Part shown: positions 7,292 through 14,313 of the stretch, piece after piece
How the letters are laid out: the number at the start of each line of letters is the position of its first letter
Numbering within the stretch: the stretch's first letter is position 1
NCBI GenBank assembly: GCA_002390045.1
Contig: DGSB01000057.1
Span: forward strand, 1 to 27,486
Source of the DNA: Fibrobacter sp. UBA4373
GTDB lineage: Bacteria; Fibrobacterota; Fibrobacteria; Fibrobacterales; Fibrobacteraceae
Length of the DNA: 27,486 nt
Reading direction: 5' to 3'
Notes under the pieces: generated by a model
Told to the model about the DNA's origin: nothing
Database searches by the model: none
The model's input: only the letters and a program-made list of their open reading frames with translations
Made by a program: the position numbers and the translations under genes

Positions 7292-9097
7292 ATGGTAAAA
7301 AACTTGATTCTTCCCATGGTATCGGCAGTCCTTTTTTCTGCTGTAGTCGCAAGCGCCGCATCCCAGGATCTTTCCCAGGCGGAATCGGCAATTCAAGGCG
7401 GAGACTGCGCTTCGGCGATTTCGGTCCTTCAGCCTCTTGCCGAAAAGAAGCTTCATGTTGAAGACGGAGCCAAGGCGGCGGAACTTTTGGCTCGCTGCTA
7501 CGTGAAAACGAACGACACGGCAAACCTCGATCGCTTGATTGGCCGCTATCTGGAATATTATGCGGGAAACCCGAAGCGCTCCCGAATGGAAGTGATTGCC
7601 GCGGAACGGATGCTCCGCTCGGATTCTCTTGCCGTGAAGGGAATTGAAAAGCTTTTGAACGTACTGGATTACAGCAAGAACCAGTCGGTAAAAGACGATG
7701 CACGGAACATTCTTTGCCAGGCAATTGCCAAGGATTCTCGCTTTACGGTCGGACAGCTCACGACGTTTGCCGACAAGGCTCTGGTAAGCCGTAAAGTGGC
7801 GAACGTGACTTGGCTTCGTCTCGGAAAGGAACTTTCGGAAAAGAAGAATTATAAAGCGGCCCGTTACTGGTACAAGAAAGTGATCGCTGCAAACGAAAAT
7901 GCGGAATGGGTCGAAAAGGCGAAGGGAGCGATCGAAGAATTCGAAGGCAAATCTTCGATTCCGACTGTCCTCGTTCTCGCTCCGATTTCCGGTGATTTTG
8001 CAGAATTCGGTCAGGATGCCGTTAAGGGCGCGCGTCTCGCTCTTGAAAAGGCGAATCTCAAGGGCAAGGTGAACCTTCGTGTGGCCGATACCCATGCCGA
8101 TGCTGTGGAAGCTCTTCGCCGCACAAGACAGGTTGTGGCGCAGGATAGCGTCATTGCGATCATTGGACCGATCATGAGTGCTCCGGCGGCAACGGTTGCC
8201 GCATGGCTCAGCTCCACACATCCGCATATTCCGATGCTTACGCCGACAGCGACGGATGCAGGAATTTCGCGTATGGGACCGAACATTTTTCAGGTGAACG
8301 TCAGCATGGACAACCTGGCTGCGGGCATTGCGAATTACGCCGTGGACTGCCTTGGTATTCATGAATTTGCAGTGCTTTCTCCGGTCGGTGACTTTGGTAC
8401 GGCGATGACGCAGAGCTTTACGCATGCTGTTGAAAGCCGCGGAGGCGTGATCCTTGCAACGCAGGAATTTGAAGAAGGACGTCCAGATTATACGACGGAA
8501 TTCCGCAAGCTTCGCGCAGAACGCTTTAACCAGATTCTGCACAAGATGAACATTGCCCGCGGTGTCAAGAACCTGGATGCGATCTCGGCAAAGGATAAGC
8601 GCTCCTTTATGCAGGATTCCGTCTTTAAGATTCCGGGCATCTTCATTCCGAGTTCGAGCCCGTCGGATGCAGGCCTGATTGCGCGCCAGGTCGCTTACCA
8701 TAAGCTGAACGGAACTCTCCTTGGAACTTCGGGCTGGTACGGTCAGGACTTGATCGATGAAGGCAAGAAGCTTGTCGAAGGTTCCTACTTTAGCGTTTCC
8801 TTTGGAAATGCGGATACGAACCAGACCTATAAGGACTTCAAGTCTGCTTACAAGGCAAAATGGAACGAAGATCCGAAGGCCGACAAGGTCAGCGGCTTAA
8901 GCTACAGCGCGGCAAGCATCGTGTTCTCGCTGATTGCTGCCGGAGAAACGGAACTGGTGAAGAAAATCTATTCGCAGAAAGTGTTCCGCGGCGTGTATGG
9001 CGATATCCGCTTTGAAAAAGGTGCTAATGCAAACGTCCAGATCATGAGCGTGGAATCGGGCGCTTTTTCGAACAAGACGGTTTGCCCGTCCAAGTAA
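7292..9097 (+). CDS. Exported helical-repeat plus type-1 periplasmic-binding-fold protein (LpoA/LivJ-like)
   Basis: A 601-residue protein with a signal peptide (MVKNLILPMVSAVLFSAVVA, then SAASQD). Residues about 25-180 are helical repeats of TPR character (alternating Ala/Leu, Tyr; for example KNYKAARYWYKKVIAA). From about 198 there is a type-1 periplasmic-binding fold: VLVLAPISGDFAEFGQDAVKGA, IAIIGPIMSAPAATVAAWL, PMLTPTATD, IFQVNVS, and later GTSGWYGQD and SYSAASIVFSLI. This fold occurs in branched-chain amino acid binding proteins. TPR plus this fold is also the architecture of LpoA, an activator of peptidoglycan synthase PBP1A. No permease or ATPase genes are adjacent, so a wall-related role is at least as likely as solute uptake. 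ATG 7292 is preferred over a TTG at 7280. Confidence 0.75.
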   Translation: MVKNLILPMVSAVLFSAVVASAASQDLSQAESAIQGGDCASAISVLQPLAEKKLHVEDGAKAAELLARCYVKTNDTANLDRLIGRYLEYYAGNPKRSRMEVIAAERMLRSDSLAVKGIEKLLNVLDYSKNQSVKDDARNILCQAIAKDSRFTVGQLTTFADKALVSRKVANVTWLRLGKELSEKKNYKAARYWYKKVIAANENAEWVEKAKGAIEEFEGKSSIPTVLVLAPISGDFAEFGQDAVKGARLALEKANLKGKVNLRVADTHADAVEALRRTRQVVAQDSVIAIIGPIMSAPAATVAAWLSSTHPHIPMLTPTATDAGISRMGPNIFQVNVSMDNLAAGIANYAVDCLGIHEFAVLSPVGDFGTAMTQSFTHAVESRGGVILATQEFEEGRPDYTTEFRKLRAERFNQILHKMNIARGVKNLDAISAKDKRSFMQDSVFKIPGIFIPSSSPSDAGLIARQVAYHKLNGTLLGTSGWYGQDLIDEGKKLVEGSYFSVSFGNADTNQTYKDFKSAYKAKWNEDPKADKVSGLSYSAASIVFSLIAAGETELVKKIYSQKVFRGVYGDIRFEKGANANVQIMSVESGAFSNKTVCPSK

Positions 9098-9120
9098 TTG
9101 AAAGCTGAAAACTTCAGCGA

Positions 9121-9342
9121 TCAGTATTCGTCGACGGTGCAACCGCAGAGAGCGTCCATGACGTAATTCTCGGGTTCGCCGCGAAGATAGAACGCATAAA
9201 GTCCTTCATCGTCAGTGTAATCTTCCAGATTGACGCCCTTGCGGAGCATCAGTTCTTGGGAGATGCGTCTTTTGAATGCTTGAAAACCGGAGCTTAAAAG
9301 GGTCAGGGAAAGCGAGGCCGGTTTGTGAAGAATCTTCATCAT
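9121..9342 (-). CDS. Small hypothetical protein
   Basis: A 73-residue reading frame starting at tandem ATGs (9342 and 9339), with a GAAGG ribosome site upstream. The N-terminus is basic and moderately hydrophobic (MMKILHKPASLSLTLLSSGF). The C-terminus is acidic, with a CGC pair near the end (ALCGCTVDEY). It has no recognisable family. It lies 23 nt beyond the stop of the exported protein gene and is convergent with it. An in-frame ATG at 9420 would add 26 residues with poor protein character. The composition is plausible for a real gene, but the evidence is thin. Confidence 0.45.
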   Translation of the reverse strand: MMKILHKPASLSLTLLSSGFQAFKRRISQELMLRKGVNLEDYTDDEGLYAFYLRGEPENYVMDALCGCTVDEY

Positions 9343-9710
9343 AGGGTGCCTTCTTTTTTGTTGACTTTTGCTCGGGACGAGTGACGGAATTTGTCGCAAG
9401 TCTCTTTTTTTGATATACATAATTGGAAAAGCGTTTTGAAATTACGAAATACTTATTTCCTCGTTACGAAAAATTAATTTGTACAAAATCATTTCGTGTC
9501 CGAGGCTAAAGATCCCTATTTTCAAGGCTTTTCCGCTTTCTTATAAACTAGTTTTAAAATTGGAAAAGAGACCAGTCCGCATTTTTTTAGAAAATGGCGT
9601 CTGTGAAGAAAAAATTTTTAGGGCAAAATTTATAACCGATTGAATGAAAACAAGTTAGGGAATTTTTGATGAGAAAAATCCGGGCTTATTTTTGGTATAT
9701 TTGATTTCAA
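9343..9710. other. AT-rich gap between divergent genes, no coding seen
   Basis: This 368-bp stretch has no supportable reading frame. It contains two copies of ATTGGAAAAG (9422-9431 and near 9558), many A and T runs, and a promoter-like element at its right end. I see no tRNA, RNA hairpin with a T-tract, or repeat array. Confidence 0.5.
9696..9703 (+). promoter_or_regulatory. TATATTTG promoter element, 7 nt before a start codon
   Basis: TATATTTG matches TAnnTTTG. As at 6948-6955, exactly 7 nt separate it from the ATG (9711), which predicts a leaderless or very short leader. No good TTTG lies at the expected -33 position. Confidence 0.45.
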
Positions 9711-10661
9711 ATGTTATTACACTTTGGAATAAAAACGGTCGCCTGGGCGACACTTTTAGGTGCGCTTGACGCCTTTGCTGGCTCATCCCTGTTTTCGCTC
9801 CCGCAAGAATTGCAACAGCAGGCGGAGCGTTCTGTCGCATTTGCGCTGAAAGCGGATTACAAAAAATCGTACCAGATTTTGGAAACGATTCATGCCGGGA
9901 ATCCGGGGGCAGCCTGTGTTCTTCGGAACGTGACACGCCTCAGCGAATTTGACGACACTGGCGATACGCTCGTGCTTGAAAAGGCGGCGAAAGAACTTTC
10001 GACATGTACGGCGGAAGGCGGTTGGGATGTTCTCCGCGCCTTTGAATTAGGCTATGCGCAGTCGGCGCTCGGAAGCTCCTTGAAGGGCGCTCTCGGAACG
10101 CGGAGTGCGGCAAAAAAATTTGAAGATTCCGAAGACAAGGATGCGCAGGCGTTTTATGCGATTTACGCTTATTACGTCGATGACGGCTTGAGCTTTTTGC
10201 CGTTCGTTTCAGACGATCGGGAAGCTTACTTGAAAATTTTGGAAGAACGTTCGGCAAATTCCGAACTTTTTTGGGCGCTGTTCGCGACGCCTCTCGCCTG
10301 GATGTATTACGACAAGCAGGAATACGGCAAGGCGTTGAAGGTGGTGGAACGGGCCATTTCGAAGGCGCCTGCAAATCCTGTCTTTTGGCAGATGAAGGCC
10401 GATATGCTGTACAAGCTGAAAAAGTATGCGGAAGCGGCAAAAATCTATGAAAAAAGTGCGGAAGAATATTTGAAGCGCACGGGAAAATCGGTCCGTTATT
10501 TTTGCGCGATCGGGAATCTCTCGCGGATCTATTTGGACGCGGGCGATTCGGAAAAGTCCAAATTCTATGCGGACAAATTTTTAGATCCGGATTATGAAAA
10601 AATCGAAAAGTGGATGCCCGGTTCGCTAGTGAAAGACTTAAAGAAAAAAGATCTTTTATAA
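9711..10661 (+). CDS. Exported TPR-repeat protein
   Basis: A 316-residue protein with a signal peptide whose hydrophobic core (VAWATLLGALDAFA) ends near residue 23. The mature part is helical. Clear tetratricopeptide-type repeats occur in the C-terminal half: EYGKALKVVERAISKAPANP and KKYAEAAKIYEKSAEEYLKR, about residues 200-265, then a third helix pair at IGNLSRIYLDAGDSEKSKFYADKFL. TPRs bind proteins, so it is probably a periplasmic scaffold or assembly factor; the partner is unknown. It is a monocistronic gene between an upstream promoter element and a strong terminator. No ribosome site is visible upstream of the ATG, consistent with leaderless translation. The N-terminal half has no motif I recognise. 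Confidence 0.7.
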   Translation: MLLHFGIKTVAWATLLGALDAFAGSSLFSLPQELQQQAERSVAFALKADYKKSYQILETIHAGNPGAACVLRNVTRLSEFDDTGDTLVLEKAAKELSTCTAEGGWDVLRAFELGYAQSALGSSLKGALGTRSAAKKFEDSEDKDAQAFYAIYAYYVDDGLSFLPFVSDDREAYLKILEERSANSELFWALFATPLAWMYYDKQEYGKALKVVERAISKAPANPVFWQMKADMLYKLKKYAEAAKIYEKSAEEYLKRTGKSVRYFCAIGNLSRIYLDAGDSEKSKFYADKFLDPDYEKIEKWMPGSLVKDLKKKDLL

Positions 10662-10708
10662 GATTTCTGTTTTGAAAATTCCTCTTTAGAAATTTCCTAT
10701 TTGCAAAT

Positions 10709-10741
10709 AAAAAATCCCGCTCCGGTTGGAGCGGGATTTTT
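10709..10741. terminator. Strong bidirectional intrinsic terminator
   Basis: A 14-bp perfect stem (AAAAATCCCGCTCC paired with GGAGCGGGATTTTT) with a GGTT loop, flanked by A and T runs so it can act on both strands. It lies between the TPR gene and the convergent cellulase gene, serving both. Confidence 0.9.
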
Positions 10742-10762
10742 CAGAGTTCATGAAGCTTTGGA

Positions 10763-12628
10763 TTAATACTTCGCCTTGAGTTCAGCTGGGCATTCGACTT
10801 CCACATAGTTGTGGAGCGGGTTGCCTGCTGCGCTCATCCAAGTGGCGAGGAAGAGGCAGCCTTCCTTGGCAACAGGATCGCTTGCGAATGTGCTGTTGCA
10901 CTTGTTGGTGAGGCATTCCTGACGCTTGGAGATCAAGGTTGTTCCGCTGTAGCTATAGCCAACGCTGGATTCGCAATCAGAAAGGAGACCACCATACTGT
11001 TGGCCCATATCTCCCCAGCCCATGCCGGCACAACCGTTATAGATACCTACACCGCCACCCGGGATCATCACGTCGAACTGGCCCTGTTCCACGTCGGTAC
11101 CGACGTTCGAAGCCATTACCACGAGGACCTTGCCCTTCAAAGCCTGTTGCGGAGCCTTGTTTTCATACTTACCGCTACCGGTGAAGGTGAGAGCGTAGCA
11201 GTGACCGCACTGGCCACCGTTCGATGCCGGAACTGCTGCAAAGGCGTATGCAGTGCTGTCGTCAATGATCATCGGAATCTGGCTTGTGCAGGTGGCAGCA
11301 CTGCCGCCGTTGCAAGCGCTGGTTGCGTTCAGGTCGGTGATGACCGTTCCGGAAGCTGTGCAGGTTTTCGCTTCGTTGCCGCTGCCCGCATTTGCGGTCC
11401 AGGAGCAGCTCGGTTTGCAGCAGTCCCAGTAACGGGATGCAAAGCCCGAACCGCTTGCGCCGCCGGAAACCTTCACCAGGTTATTCTTGGCGTAACCATT
11501 CGAAGAAGCTCTAGAACTCGAAGAAGCGACAGAGCTCGAGGAACGCACGCTCGAAGAAGAAGACCATGTCCATACGCTAGAGCTCGAAGCGATCTGCTGA
11601 TTGCTCGAAGAGCTTGGCGTCACGTTTCCTACGGTGAGAGTGAGTGTGAAAGAGGCATCGGAGAACGTGAAGGTTTCGGAAGACGTGCCTTCTTGGAACC
11701 AATCAGGTACGGTACCGCTCACGGTATAAGTCTTTGCGTTCTGATCGTAAGCGCAGGTGAGCCAGCTGAGCGTCCAGTTGCGGGACGGTTCTGCTGTAAC
11801 GCCGCTAAAGACGATGGTCGAAATCGAAGTGTTCTTGGCGGCGCTCTGGGTGAGGTTACCCGTCACGGTGATGCTGCCTTGCTGCTGGCTTGCAGAAGAA
11901 GTGATTCCGGAAGCAGAAGAGTTGACGAAAGAAGCAGAAGAGGCGATGTTCGATGCCGAAGAATTGCCAGTCGAGTTGGAAGACTTTTCGGCAATGACCG
12001 TTCCGTTCGTGTCGACAACGGTTCCGTTCGCAAGGGTAATGTAACCGGTAGTGCTGTCGAAAGTTCCGATAACAGCTCCGCTTGCGTCGCGGACTGTCAA
12101 ATCGGAATAGATATCACCCACAGCGACGGAAGCGACGAGCGTTGCCGACGGATCCGGTTCCGGAATGCTTTCGGAAGAGCTGCTGGCAATGTTTTCGCTC
12201 GATGTCGGGCCGGAAATTTCGTTACCGGAAAGATCCTGCACGGAACCGTCGGTCAGGGTGATCGACTTGCCGTCTGCATTCAGAGTTCCGATGACGTTGC
12301 CGCTGATATCGGTGACGTTGCCGTTATTATCGACCAGATAACCGAGCGATGTGATGTTCGGAAGGAGAGTCGTGTCTGCGGCAAGGAAAATGTTGCCAGC
12401 TGCATCGGTGATGGTTCCGTCTGCGTTCAACTGGCCGGCGACTTCGCCCGTAGCCAGGTTGTAAACGGTGCCCGTAGCCGGGTCGATCGTATAGCCCGCG
12501 ACGTAATACGGCAGCTCAGAAACGCTCTGCGTGTCATCGTTCGATGAATTATTGGATGAATTTTCTCCGCAGTTCCATGCAAAGAGAGCTGCGGAAATGG
12601 CAATAATAGGAAGGTAACGTTTTTTCAT
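10763..12628 (-). CDS. Glycoside hydrolase family 45 cellulase, multidomain lipoprotein (GH45-A)
   Basis: A 621-residue endo-beta-1,4-glucanase. GH45 cleaves cellulose with inversion, using two aspartates. Both are visible: Asp402 in SRYWDCCKPSCSW (398-410) and Asp519 in QFDVMIPGGGVGIY (517-530). The catalytic domain runs from about 390 to 621 and is rich in cysteines. The N-terminus is a signal ending in WNC (Cys20), likely lipidated. Residues 40-215 hold at least two or three related beta-type repeats (G-x-V-I-G...G-x-I-T-L-x-x-G-x-V-x-D-x-x-G-x-x-I). About 250-337 is a further domain of unknown type. Serine-rich linkers lie at 145-155, 215-248 and 338-376. The ribosome site is GAGGAA. It lies 41 nt downstream of the second GH45 gene, with no terminator between them. 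Confidence 0.92.
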   Translation of the reverse strand: MKKRYLPIIAISAALFAWNCGENSSNNSSNDDTQSVSELPYYVAGYTIDPATGTVYNLATGEVAGQLNADGTITDAAGNIFLAADTTLLPNITSLGYLVDNNGNVTDISGNVIGTLNADGKSITLTDGSVQDLSGNEISGPTSSENIASSSSESIPEPDPSATLVASVAVGDIYSDLTVRDASGAVIGTFDSTTGYITLANGTVVDTNGTVIAEKSSNSTGNSSASNIASSASFVNSSASGITSSASQQQGSITVTGNLTQSAAKNTSISTIVFSGVTAEPSRNWTLSWLTCAYDQNAKTYTVSGTVPDWFQEGTSSETFTFSDASFTLTLTVGNVTPSSSSNQQIASSSSVWTWSSSSSVRSSSSVASSSSRASSNGYAKNNLVKVSGGASGSGFASRYWDCCKPSCSWTANAGSGNEAKTCTASGTVITDLNATSACNGGSAATCTSQIPMIIDDSTAYAFAAVPASNGGQCGHCYALTFTGSGKYENKAPQQALKGKVLVVMASNVGTDVEQGQFDVMIPGGGVGIYNGCAGMGWGDMGQQYGGLLSDCESSVGYSYSGTTLISKRQECLTNKCNSTFASDPVAKEGCLFLATWMSAAGNPLHNYVEVECPAELKAKY

Positions 12629-12669
12629 GATTCCTCTGCTGTTATCCAGTCACACACCGATGAAATCTT

Positions 12670-14076
12670 TTAATTGTTGCAACCCTGCGGATATTCCGAA
12701 GAAAGGCATTCGAGAGTATCCAAGGTGCCGCCCGTATAGGTAGACCAGTCGTCCTTCCAAGCGATACGAGTATCCTTGGTGGTGTTGATGGTCGTTTTAT
12801 ACTTGTCGATCAAGTACTGCGGGCATTCGATTTCTTCCCAGTTGTAAGTCGGGTTGTCGGCGGCCATGTACCAGTCGGCAAACCAATTACAGCCCTTGAG
12901 AAGATTGTCATAGCCGGTGAATGCCGCTGCGCACATATCCTTCACGCATTCCTGATACTTGGCGACCGTATTATCGTAACCGAGAGACTGCTGGCAGTAA
13001 GTCAGGAAGCCACCGTACTGGGCGCCCCATTGTACGTTGGAACCGCTCACCATGGTAGAAAGAGCGTCATAAAGACCGACGCCACCACCCGGGACCATCA
13101 TGTCGAACTGGCCTTCTTCCACGTCATAACCGATGTTCGAAGCCATCACGATCATGTGCTTGCCGGCAAGAGCCTTGTGCGTTGCCTTGACATCGTTTGC
13201 ATGGTTTCCACCATTGAATTGAATGTGGTAGCACTTACCGCAGCCCGCATTTCCGCTACCCGGTGCAGCGACAAAGCCATAAGAAAGGGTATCGTTCACG
13301 GCGACCGGAGCCATATCCGTGCAGGCGAATGCGCCGCCACTTCCACCGCCACGATCGCTCGAGCAGGCGCTGGTTGTGCCCTGGTAGCCCATCCAATACT
13401 GCTGAACGTTATAGCTCAACGTGTAAGTCGGAATTTCGACGTCGTGAATGTTGCAGTTGCGGGCCGTGGTGTAGCTTGCCTGGTAGGTCGCTTCGCTCGT
13501 GGTGTCCACGTTACCCGGCCAAGAACAGTGCGGTTTGCAAGCGTCCCAGTAGCGGGAGCTCCAACCGGTGGCGCCGTTGTTCAAAAGAGAGTTCAAAACC
13601 GGAACTTCGTAACCGCTCGGGTCCATGACACCGCTACCGCTAAAGCCGGCTGCGCTGCTCGAAGAAACGGTTCCTGCGGCTCCGCTGCTCGAAGAAGTGA
13701 TGTCTCCGCTGGCCGAAGACGTTGCGTCGCCCGTTGTTGCCGAAGACGTGATGTCGCCTGTCGCGGCGGAAGACGTCGGGCCGGAAATCAGATTGCCGTT
13801 CGTGTCGACGACAGAACCGTCGTTCAGCGTGATATTTCCCGATACCGTATCAAACGTACCGATGACGTTTCCGCTTGAATCGCGGACGGTCATATCGGAA
13901 TAGATGTTTCCGGCTGGGGTTTCTGCGACGAGAGTTGCGCTTGGGTCGACGGCGATTGCGCTAGAAGAAGAATCGCCGGTATTTATATCTGCATTGCTCG
14001 AAGAATCACTGGAGCAATTCCATGTAAAAACGGCTGCACTTAAAAGCAGTGCTGTTTTTGCAAAAGAAAATTTCAT
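12670..14076 (-). CDS. Glycoside hydrolase family 45 cellulase lipoprotein (GH45-B)
   Basis: A 468-residue paralogue of the next gene. The GH45 signatures are SRYWDACKPHCSW (174-186, Asp178) and QFDMMVPGGGVGLY (323-336, Asp325), so both catalytic aspartates are kept. The second residue of the usual CC pair is kept but the first is Ala179, so one disulfide may be lost. The signal ends in TWNC (Cys21). Residues 44-98 repeat a module also present in GH45-A (DPSATLV...GNIYSDMTVRD...VIGTFD...ITLNDGSVVDTNG). Serine/alanine-rich linkers span about 99-147. A C-terminal extension after the catalytic domain (about 425-468) is absent from GH45-A. GAGGT precedes ATG 14076. It is the first gene of the two-gene cellulase unit. 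Confidence 0.92.
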   Translation of the reverse strand: MKFSFAKTALLLSAAVFTWNCSSDSSSNADINTGDSSSSAIAVDPSATLVAETPAGNIYSDMTVRDSSGNVIGTFDTVSGNITLNDGSVVDTNGNLISGPTSSAATGDITSSATTGDATSSASGDITSSSSGAAGTVSSSSAAGFSGSGVMDPSGYEVPVLNSLLNNGATGWSSRYWDACKPHCSWPGNVDTTSEATYQASYTTARNCNIHDVEIPTYTLSYNVQQYWMGYQGTTSACSSDRGGGSGGAFACTDMAPVAVNDTLSYGFVAAPGSGNAGCGKCYHIQFNGGNHANDVKATHKALAGKHMIVMASNIGYDVEEGQFDMMVPGGGVGLYDALSTMVSGSNVQWGAQYGGFLTYCQQSLGYDNTVAKYQECVKDMCAAAFTGYDNLLKGCNWFADWYMAADNPTYNWEEIECPQYLIDKYKTTINTTKDTRIAWKDDWSTYTGGTLDTLECLSSEYPQGCNN

Positions 14077-14122
14077 AGGTACCTCGTCCCGTCGGACTAT
14101 CAAATTTGACGGATATTAAAAT

Positions 14123-14151
14123 AATTTAGTGCGCTCTATTTTTCTTGTAAA
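14123..14151 (-). promoter_or_regulatory. Possible promoter of the GH45 pair
   Basis: On the minus strand TTTACA and TAAATT are separated by 17 nt, a moderate sigma70-like match. The -10 lies about 47 nt before ATG 14076. The AT-rich context weakens the call. Confidence 0.3.
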
Positions 14152-14166
14152 ATTCTATTCACTGTG

Positions 14167-14182
14167 ATTAAGTGTTCTTAAT
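14167..14182. promoter_or_regulatory. 16-bp perfect inverted repeat in the divergent region
   Basis: ATTAAG-TGTT-CTTAAT has 6-bp perfect arms around a 4-nt centre. It sits between the divergent cellulase and efflux genes, just upstream of the candidate cellulase -35, so it could be an operator. There is no T-tract on either strand, which argues against a terminator. Confidence 0.35.
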
Positions 14183-14229
14183 TCGTTCCCGAGAATACTT
14201 TATGTAAAAATTGTAAGAAAAAGAAAACT

Positions 14230-14237
14230 TAATTTTG
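14230..14237 (+). promoter_or_regulatory. Possible TAnnTTTG element for the efflux genes
   Basis: TAATTTTG matches the consensus and points toward the TolC-like gene, about 76 nt before its ATG. No TTTG stands at the -33 distance. Confidence 0.25.
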
Positions 14238-14313
14238 AGTAGATTGAAAGTAAAAAGGTTCGTGAAGCCAAATTTGGGATGGATGTTTTTTTTGTAAAAC
14301 TTTAATATCTTTT

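Noticed and set aside
7046..8701. Minus-strand frame (551 codons) opposite the NTase-like and exported-protein genes
   Set aside because: Two well-supported plus-strand genes cover it; its composition is Arg/His-rich and not protein-like.
9104..9118. Perfect GCTGAA/TTCAGC hairpin after the exported protein gene
   Set aside because: There is no T-tract on either strand, so it is not an intrinsic terminator; it is kept only as a possible RNA stabiliser.
10811..12547. Plus-strand frame (578 codons) opposite GH45-A
   Set aside because: It mirrors the cellulase coding strand, reads as low-complexity Arg/Ala/Gly and has no signal or motif.
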